DNA from: Oscheius onirici
Lineage: Eukaryota; Nematoda; Chromadorea; Rhabditida; Rhabditidae
Direction of reading: 5' to 3'
Assembly (NCBI GenBank): GCA_932521025.1
Contig: OW051470.1
Location: 7,364,501-7,428,500, forward strand
DNA: 64,000 bases
The position numbers and the translations under genes were made by a program. The notes below the pieces were generated by a model that worked only from the letters and a program-made list of their open reading frames with translations, was not told where the DNA came from and did not search any database. Shown here piece by piece: positions 56,170 through 64,000 of the stretch (positions are counted from its first letter, which is position 1; each line of letters begins with the position of its first letter).

Positions 56170-59105
56170 ATGCCATGCGTCTGTCGGTCAGTTCGGGGAT
56201 CTTTGGATGAGTTTATTAGAAAATTCAGCTGGTGCTCTTACTTCTCACAGTCAGAACTCTCTCCCATCCGATCGACAACGGTCTGATTGATTCAGAGCTC
56301 ATTCACGGTTTGTTTTGTTTGTTGGAATTGGAGGGAAATTTTTTTTAGAATGCATAACCTCCAAGGCAGTCGACGTCGTTCTTCTTCTAGATGGTTCGGG
56401 ATCGGTGGGAGATGACACTTTCAGAAATCAGGTGAGTTTGAAGGAGAGAAAAACTTCGAATTACTGTAGGGGTTTGAATGGTTGAACCCCAGTTCCAGTT
56501 CTTCTGTCCCTAACTGGCACTATCAGAGAACACCAAACATGAGTTTGTCCTTTAAAACTATTGGAAACTAGTCATATAGGTTGGAAGTTTCTCTAATCAG
56601 GAAATGTCAAACTTTTTGCTAAGTTTGCTAGAACGTGTACTCAAAAAGATTCGTGTGATGTTTCGGTATAAAACTGGTTTTTGGTGCTACTTTTGTATTT
56701 ATCAATGTCCTATTGTACATCAGCCCCATTGACGATTGTTCCTGTGACCTCCACTCAAAAGCTACTAAAGCAGTTCTTGCGAAAGAGACCAAAGTTCTGG
56801 GAACACTATAATTTCCAAACTGATTAATTGTCTTCGATGCTTTTGAAACAGTTTTCCAGAAGAAAACAAAAACTTTTATTGTATCTCCACAAAGTCAATT
56901 ATGGCGAAATTGACAGACACAGAGAGTTAGAAGAAATTTGTTATATTCTAACAAAATCCGTTTACTTTGACCGACTTATCTAAAGGACATCAAATCTGAG
57001 TAGAGGTGAGTAAAAAGTGGTACTTTCAATCCTAACACGCTCTCTAGACATCACGAAACTTTCTTTCCCATTGTTTGCTTCTCTGCTCTTTCAACACTGC
57101 TATCCAATTCTTTTTTTCGGGGCCCTAGAGGTTCAATTCCACCTTAAAAAGTGTTAGTTCCGAATTCATCTGGAACTTTTCATTTGTCATGTTACTTTCT
57201 AATAAATCTCATGCCAACTTTTCCAGATAGCATTTGCTCTGCATCTGGCCCAACGACTCAATGTCTCGACCGAAGGCTCTCATCTGGCGCTGATCCAGTT
57301 TGCCGAGTCTCCCCGACTCGAGTTTTCTCTCAAACAGCACACTTCTCCCAATCAGGTAACTTATCTGCACCGGTTTAAACTCTTGTTTTTCAGCTAGAAT
57401 GGGCCATCCAGCGGGTAACCTACCAGTCAGGAGCAACGAATACGGGAGCAGCTTTGAGATTTGCTCTGATGAAGGGATTCGAAGAGTCAAGAGGCGGAGA
57501 TGTTCCCAAAATCGTGATTGTCGTGACGGATGGACAGAGTCAGGACGAAGTGGCTGAAGCTGCCCAACTGTTGAGAGATGCCCATGTGACCATCTTCGGA
57601 GTGGGAGTGACCAATCTGGTCAATGTTCATCAGCTCCATCAGGTGAGTTCTGAGAGAGAATGACATTGAACAGAACTGCTAGATAGACTTCAGCGACCTC
57701 ATCAAAAGACTTTCAGATAGCTGGAAATCCTGTGCGAGTTCTGACAGTCGAAGGCTGGGATCAATTGGATGGTGTTCTGGCCGACTCTCTGACCTGGGAC
57801 ATGTGCAAGACCGAGTTCCGTCCCGGGACGCCAGAAGTCATCTGTGGGCCCGAGAGAATCGGAGTCCATGCGACTACCAAAAAGCCTTTTGATGGCTTTG
57901 TCTTTGTCATGGACCATTTCCACGATGAAGACTGTCGAGCCGGCCCCGAACAGTTTTCTGATTCACGCTCAATTGGACTGACTGTCCCGTTCAACAAGTG
58001 CAACGTACACAGATACCGTTCACTGAATCCGAGAGGAATCTACGTCGAGGTTACTGTAGTCTTCATGTTCCATTCTATGTAAGAGTCCGTCTGAATGAAA
58101 TCTATTCCGAGTTCAGGTTCATGACCAAAGTCGACCAGACAGTCAAGGTTCAGTGCTTCTACATGGAGGCGGACAAGCATGTGACTGTTCCTCTCTCTGT
58201 CAGGTTTTCTTTACAGTAATCCCAAAGATTAGGAATTTTACAGTATGATCACAACCCAGTTCCGTGAGCAGATGTACGAGATGCCAGTTTGTTCCTACAC
58301 GCTCCGAAAAGGTAGTCCGGACGGGGAGGTGGTCAAGTACGCGACTCTGGGAGAAAGTGTTTATCACCGCTGGGAATGTCTGGAGAAGAACGATCAGGAC
58401 ACTTTTGGAATGCTTGTTCATTCTTGCTACGTAGATAATGGTCATGGGGATGAAGTTGAGGTCGGTTCGAGTTTATGCCATCAGAGTCAGTTGGTTTAGA
58501 TTTTGACTGAGAAGGGCTGTGGAGTGGATGCAGTTCTCCTGTCAACACCGGACTATGCTCCATCTTTGAGACTAGCATACAAGCCTTACCATGTCTTCAA
58601 GTATGCAGATCGACCGGTTCTTCAGTTCCAGTGCCAGGTAAGAGTACAGTGAAATAGACGAATTAGAAGACTGAGGAAGAACCGGCGAGGCTGACAATGA
58701 GAGACCGAGAACAACAATAATAGACAGGGAGACAATTTGTCGTTCTAGGTCACCCTCTGTGTCAAATTCGACGGTGGCTGTGAGGGAGTGACTCCTCCCA
58801 AAGACTGTCCCCATCTCGCTGGCGAGGACGGACACCATCACCACCACGACCACCACAGCCGGCTTCGAAAGATCAGAGGCGTCGGTACATTGGACGTAGT
58901 TTCCGGTTCCATGACCGTGGTTGACCAGCCTTTACCCTCCTGTCCAGAGGTATCTATACCATCATTGAAAATAAATGGAGCTCAGGTCCGAATCCTCGAC
59001 CAATGGCTCATCTTGACATTCACAGTCGGCAACCTACTCATATCAGTTCTTACCGTAATCCTCTGGATAGCAGTTTTGCGGAGACGGAGGAAACAGCAGC
59101 CATAG
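56170..59105 (+). CDS. vWA-ZP domain transmembrane protein (cuticlin-like)
   Basis: The vWA domain runs VDVVLLLDGSGSVGDDTFRN (MIDAS DxSxS), then LALIQFAESPRLEF, GATNTGAALRFALMKGF, and KIVIVVTDGQSQDEV. The ZP module follows from about 57800, with cysteine-spaced stretches VICGPERIGVHATTKKPFDG, VPFNKCNVHRY, VQCFYMEADK, MPVCSYTLRKG, HSCYVDNG, ILTEKGCGVD and VLQFQCQVTLCVKFDGGCEG. A His-rich patch (HHHHHDHHSR) precedes a C-terminal membrane span (LILTFTVGNLLISVLTVILWIAVL) and a basic tail RRRRKQQP. vWA+ZP proteins are typical of nematode apical matrix and cuticle. A furin-like LRKIR site may release it. The N-terminal exon and signal peptide are unresolved, so the start is provisional. Confidence 0.85.
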
Positions 59106-59139
59106 ACATATTTATTCTAGTTTCCGTAATAAATATATT

Positions 59140-60178
59140 TTATTCTTTCTTCTTTTCTTCAGCTACTTCTTCCTCATAGTCACCTTCCTCAAAGCCAAAA
59201 TTCTTCTCTGCCAAGTACCTGTATCTTTTGTTATCAGGGAATGAAATAGAGACTGACCATCCAAAGAGAGGCGCCAGCCAGTAGACGATCAAGTGACCGA
59301 GATGACTGACTCCTAGACAGTTGAAGGTACAGGCCCAAGCGACTATGGGATTCGCGTACATTCCGGTATAGGTGATTCCTGAAAGACGGTTAGTTCAGGC
59401 TGGACAGGGACAGGTGAGAGATAGTCGAGAGGCAGTTAGTCCTTACCAAGTGCGCAGACGAATCCACTAAAGACTGATCCAGCTATAGATCCGGACCACG
59501 ACTCTCCAAACTGTTCACTCGACCACTTCTCGAACCATTTGGCCACAAAGGTCGCCAGTCCTTCCACCAAACAACCGACAGTCAGCGCTACCTAATGAAG
59601 AATTGGTAGAAAATCAGAGTGCGACTTACTTGCCGTGAGATCAGACGTACAGAGTTCATCATCTTCTAACAACTCGGTGTGTTTTGGATGCATTTCAAAG
59701 GTCCAAAAGAAGCGGGCCAGGTGGAAAGAGAGGAAAGCGGCTGCCATCTGGACTAGGAAGACGTACAGAGCTCGACGAAGAGCCTTTCCTTTGCGATAGC
59801 AGGCTGTGACCAAGGGACAAGGATTAGCCACAGCGTCGCGCATCAGACAACAGTTGGCGATCTCTATCACCTAGATTCTGTTGATTTTAATTGAGGCAAG
59901 AAAACTTACTGTAATTTCAATAAACACTCCCCAGATACCGTAGGCGTCCATGACTGTCCCGACGTCGAACATTGGAGTACATATTTGGAGGGTTCCGACG
60001 AACTGGAAGAATAAAATCCGTCTCCCCCAAGACAAAACTTTGTTTGTTGACTAACCTCTAGAAGAAGCTGCGTCCGAAGGAGCTTTGGAGGAAAGATAGC
60101 CGCGATAAGAAATCGGAGAATTTCGCAGACAGCAAATACAAAACCATAGAAAATCAAAGAAGCTACCCAAATACGCAT
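59140..60178 (-). CDS. Aquaporin of the AQP11/12 (superaquaporin) group
   Basis: The ATG at 60178 gives MRIWVASLIFYGFVFAVCEI. The first pore loop is VANPCPLV, the Cys-bearing NPC box typical of AQP11-like channels. The second is MYANPIVAWACTFNCLG, with NPI instead of NPA. Other hydrophobic segments are YGIWGVFIEIT, ALYVFLVQMAAAFLSFHLA, TVALTVGCLVEGLATFVAKW, and LGHLIVYWLAPLFGWSVSI. The acidic C-terminus ends EEEVAEEKKKE at 59140. About 270 aa in six membrane passes. Predicted intracellular (ER) water/glycerol channel; substrate is inferred. Introns fall near 59215-59255, 59380-59450, 59592-59630, 59870-59910 and 60005-60055. Confidence 0.88.
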
Positions 60179-60413
60179 TTCCTACTGCTAATTAAAGAGG
60201 AAGGACAAAGTTATCTTATCTCCCGAGCAGAAACTGATCCAGAGAGTGCGTGAGGGCGACTTTACAGCAGGGACAAACACCTGCCAGAGAGAGACACGGA
60301 GCCAGTGCAAACACAAGAATTTAAATATAAATTTATTATGGAAGACTTGTAATTACAATAAATATTTCACACAACCATTGAAATCACTTATTTTGAAGCT
60401 TTTTGGAAGCAGT

Positions 60414-63400
60414 TTAGCTGGACAGAATGAGGGTGAACATCTCGTTGACGTTACTAATGGCCACGGTGTGACGAGACTTCAACGAGAGCTACAAATTTTG
60501 TTTGAAGATTCGAAGAGAGAAGGGACTTACAGTGAGATTATTGGAGCCCTGATGAATCTTGAGCTCGCTGAGGACGTAAATGTCGTTGGTGTACTTGATC
60601 GAATGGTAGAGCAGCTCCTGTCCTTCGACGCTTCTTCTGGCCACAGTCATCACGTTGTTCTGCTGCAGCTTGCTGCAGATCGCATCTGAAAGTTGGTTGT
60701 TAAGAATTGCATGATTCTATAGACCCAGTGATTCTCAATCCTAACAAGCTAGACGGTAACATTTTATCACATCAATTGAGTGTTACGGGTCAAAGAAAGA
60801 GATCCAGAGACTGTTGAGTAGGAGAAATCAGTAGTTTGCCCGAAAGTTCAATTACCTAACATTTTGGAGAAGGAGAATGTCTCTATTTCTATCTGAGACT
60901 GGGCCACTGATTCAATTTCTAGCCCAGACGAATCTAATGTCGTAATATTCAGAAGTATCGGGGAGATCTCAGGGTCACTAGACAAGACTGTGAAACTTGA
61001 GTAAAGACATAAACAAGAGTACAGAGTCTCTCAAGATACAAAAGATACTCTTATATTCAGTAGTGAATTTAGTGTAGCAAACGGAATGAGTGAAAGATCT
61101 GTCTATATAGAAATCGGGATAGTCGAAAACTTTAAAACTTCAAAAACCAAGAGTCAAAAACTCATTTGAACAGGACAGGATCATGTCTCCCAAGCCAAAA
61201 AGAATTATTTGTTTGCTCAAAGTATCTTGATCGTTTTGGGACGATGACTCAGCAGCTTTATTGGAAGCTAGAGCAGAGACCCTACTTCCCAGAGGAACTT
61301 TGTTCTTGTCATTCCACACAGTCTTAGTAAGCTCAGGAATTCGCTACCTTCCCGGCATTCCAATCAACGTCATTCTCTTATCTCCCACCCACATTTTAAA
61401 TAACCCGCAATCCAAAAATACTCACCAGCGTTCAGTCCCTGCGGGTTCTGAATGGTAAACTGGAGCTCATTCTGTTCGGGAATCTCCTTCCACATGTCCA
61501 GGAATTCTCTCTTTTCCATCTGTCCCTTGTCACTAAAGTAGATCATCAGAGGCACGACCGTCGCAAAGTAGAAGACGTCGATGTTGTTCTTGATGGCAAC
61601 CTGAAATAATGAACTTTTCTGCAAATATTCTCTTTATCCCATTTCTTTTTCTTATCAATCGCATGGCTCAGACCGACCCTATCAGTCCCTAGAGCAAGCT
61701 ATGGGACAGGACTGCTGCAAACTCGACGACGGAATCGATGACCCTGAGGTTTTCTTTTGTTTACTCCAACTAATTTTGAGTCTAGAACCCCAAGAATGTC
61801 GTCAGATTTTTCATGGTCGGTACGGGAGGAGCTGGAAAGACTACAGTAGTCAGACAGCTGAAATGTCTCTGTAAGGAAACACCCAAAGAGTACAAAGTAT
61901 GACTGACTCTTTGTTTCTCACTATTCCCATTCAGGCTTTTGACTCAAACTGGGGACAGATAGAATCTGAGAGCATTTTCAGTCGTCTGGAACTGAATCAG
62001 TTCAAGCGACGAATCAAGTTCAATATTCTGACGGCCGTCTACAATCTAATCGAGGTTTGCCTTCTCCCGAACTTTAAAAATTTTCAAATTTAGCAAACAC
62101 ACGAATGGCGACAGCCGATATCTGTCCCCGAGAGTGTTAGTCGAATCAAAGACGCCAAGGAAGATTTGGATGTCGAGATCCAGAGAGGCGCGAATGACAT
62201 CACTGTCGAAGACACATTAGCCACAGATATTATTAGGATATTGGATGATGAAGCGGTTGGTTTCTATTATTTCTCGAAGAAAACTTCTTTCAGATCAAAA
62301 AGTCCCTGGAACGATGCCATCAGATGAGCAGCGACTACCGTCTTGAGGACGGAACTTTACACTTTTTGACAGACGACCACATTTCGAAGATTTTCGACAA
62401 GGACGAGGAGCTCACTTGCGAAGACATTGTACATTCGCGCTATCCGACTACCGACATTCAAGATTTCCGGTTTGGGATCAAAAAGATGAAGATGCAGATT
62501 CATGACATGGGAGGGCAGGCCTCGGAACTGGTGAGCACTAGAAGTTACGGATCAGAAGGCGCTTTGACCTGCCCAACCTTGAAATTACCGTAACCATTAG
62601 ACTGACACATGACTCTGGTTACTATGACTTCGGCGCTTATCCTAAATTTCAACTGTCTAGAACATATTTCTTTCCAGAAAAAGCTCCCCGAATTCATCCA
62701 GCAATGGGTCAGGACGACGAGTGACGGTAGCGAGAACTTTTTGCTCTTCGTCACCTCAATGGCCGACTTCAATTTGATCGACGAGAACAATGAGAACTTT
62801 ACGGCCATGGATCGAAGTGTTCGAGTCCTTGACGTAAGTTCTCTCTCAAAAACTGAGCAGCAAAGAACTTCCAGATTGTTCTCGGGATGCAAGCAGTTCA
62901 CGAATGCGGCGTGATGATCTTCTTCAACAAACAGGACAGATTTGACTTTGTGTGCCAAGAACTCCTCAAAACGGAAGAGGGTCGAAAAGAGATTATCAAG
63001 TATCTCGGAGCAGATATGGATAACGGTAAGGCTATTTTGTTTGCTCATAAAAGTAAAATTAAGGAAAGAAAGAGCGCGTAATGAAAGGCACAATCGAGGA
63101 CAAGCATCTACACAGCGCCGTGGCGAAGAAATTTTTGCGAGTGATCAAGCCAAAGCGGAAAATTGACGGAAGCAAGGGAGTCTACTACAAGTGAGTCTAT
63201 CTCTCTCTCTTTCGACTAGTCGAGAGTTCAGATTCACACAGGCGACGGACCGAAAAGTGATGAAGCTCATTTTCGACGCCATCGACATGGAATCAATCAA
63301 CAGCATGTTTGCCAACATTGATAACTTGTGAAATGAAGCAGATTCAATCGAATTCTGTTTACGGTAGCCGCAGCTACGTACCTATTTTCTATTTGACGTC

Positions 63401-64000
63401 GCGGAATAAAGAAAGGGATAGAGAGATCAATTCGGATCTGACTACGTTTTCCAGTTTAAATTCTAAAAAAAAATTAAGAAGACCAACCTGTAGATTGGTG
63501 AGAGGTTCCATGCGTTGAACTTGTTGCATATTTGTCACGCAGATGACGGAAGCTGTGACGCTCTGGCCGGGCTGGATGGGAGCCGCGACGTGCATCTGTT
63601 CGGAGACGGACAGTCCGAAAGAGTTCTTATTCAGCTGGACGGCAAAGTCGGACATGGGCTGCATGGCCTTGTTCGTAATGTTCATCTCCATGTGAATGTT
63701 GGCTCCGCGACGGTACCAGGTTCCTTCCAGATGGAGTCCTTTGGAACGAGAGGCATCCAGCCAGAGCTGACGCGGCGGCACGTAGCCCTGTCCTCCACCA
63801 ACAGACAAACCAGTGCCGAAAATGTCGCCGAGACCTCCAAGACTTGGAACAGCAGAAGGAGCAGCCGTGGTGGCTGGCCCGCCGAGTCCCAGAGCAGCAA
63901 GAGGGTCAGGAACTGGGGCAGCTGGTCCAGAACTTGTAGTTTTGCCCAATCCGAGCAGATCGTCAAGTCCGCCTCCGAAAGAGGATCCGACAGCTGCAGA
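60414..64000 (-). CDS. AP-1/AP-2 beta adaptin, hinge and ear (5'-partial)
   Basis: The visible exons are 64000-63488, 61600-61426, 60685-60531 and 60488-60414. They encode the Gly/Ala/Pro hinge with LDDLLGL (clathrin-box-like), then the beta-sandwich (LWLDASRSKGLHLEGTWYRR, MEMNITNKAMQPMSDFAVQL). The platform follows: NLQ|VAIKNNIDVFYFATVVPL, FLDMWKEIPEQNELQF, SKLQQNNVMTVARRSVEGQE, YTNDIYVLSELKIHQG, and LSLKSRH...NEMFTLILSS. The ear binds clathrin and accessory proteins; the trunk would lie beyond the window. The intron 61601-63487 contains the complete G-alpha gene on the other strand. Confidence 0.93.
61701..63331 (+). CDS. Divergent heterotrimeric G-protein alpha subunit, nested in a beta-adaptin intron
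   Basis: It starts MGQDCCKLDD, giving Gly-2 for myristoylation and Cys-5/6 for palmitoylation. G1 is VGTGGAGKTTVVRQLK (usual GAGESGKS). Switch I carries CEDIVHSRYPTTDI, with the catalytic-type Arg and Thr. G3 is HDMGGQASEL with the catalytic Gln. G4 is MIFFNKQDRFDF, and G5 is FTQATD. A helical domain (SDYRLEDGTLHFLTD) is inserted as in all G-alphas. The C-terminus, which contacts receptors, ends FANIDNL. Exons are joined by short introns; the first two are 61701-61748 and from 61786. Function in GPCR signalling is inferred; the class resembles nematode-specific gpa genes rather than Gi, Gs, Gq or G12. Confidence 0.88.

Overview
This is eukaryotic, animal-type DNA and most likely from a nematode. 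Genes are split by very short GT-AG introns (many 36-45 bp) with TTTCAG/TTTAG acceptors. Nematode-flavoured families are present: a von Willebrand A + zona pellucida cuticlin-like protein, a GT92/DUF23 glycosyltransferase, a divergent myristoylated G-alpha, and a vab-7/even-skipped homeobox gene. Several same-strand genes are closely spaced, with acceptor-like sites just before the next ATG, as expected for spliced-leader operons. The species cannot be named from sequence alone. All exon models were spliced by eye; several were checked because the exon lengths sum to whole codons.

Layout. 1-6.4 kb (+): 3' end of cytohesin, then ANKZF1/Vms1, IDI1 and SPCS3, a probable operon. 6.7-8.5 kb (-): a coiled-coil protein. 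9.3-11.0 kb (+): a SET1/MLL-type methyltransferase. 11.1-11.4 kb: a long hairpin. 11.8-13.7 kb (-): USP12/46 deubiquitinase. 14.7-16.3 kb: a non-autonomous TIR transposon containing two inverted SINE-like copies. 16.6-17.7 kb (+): a PRD-like homeobox gene. 17.8-20.6 kb (-): GT92 glycosyltransferase. 21.7-24.5 kb (+): a multi-pass membrane protein. 24.6-26.7 kb (+): phospholipase B-like protein. 26.8-27.7 kb: a foldback element. 28.2-30.3 kb (+): guanine deaminase.

30.3-46.1 kb (-): a modular C2H2 zinc-finger protein; ALG1, preceded by a tiny overlapping ORF; an acidic protein; and a KDM7-type JmjC demethylase. This block is studded with hAT and pogo-like remnants. 47.1-48.0 kb (+): HP1/CBX. 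48.0-50.3 kb (-): a secreted protein built of mini-exon repeats. 51.6-55.4 kb (+): even-skipped/vab-7. 56.2-59.1 kb (+): vWA-ZP protein. 59.1-60.2 kb (-): AQP11-like aquaporin. 60.4-64 kb (-): AP-1/2 beta adaptin C-terminus, with a complete G-alpha gene (61.7-63.3 kb, +) nested antisense in one of its introns.

The genes are mainly housekeeping (ER/secretory pathway, isoprenoids, chromatin, vesicle coats) plus developmental regulators. They do not form one pathway. The most unusual material is the repeat biology (two long foldbacks, hAT and pogo-like families, a MITE that supplies a stop codon), the nested G-alpha, the ATGA-overlapping ORF upstream of ALG1, the WPTL mini-exon protein, and the CFP-repeat zinc-finger protein.
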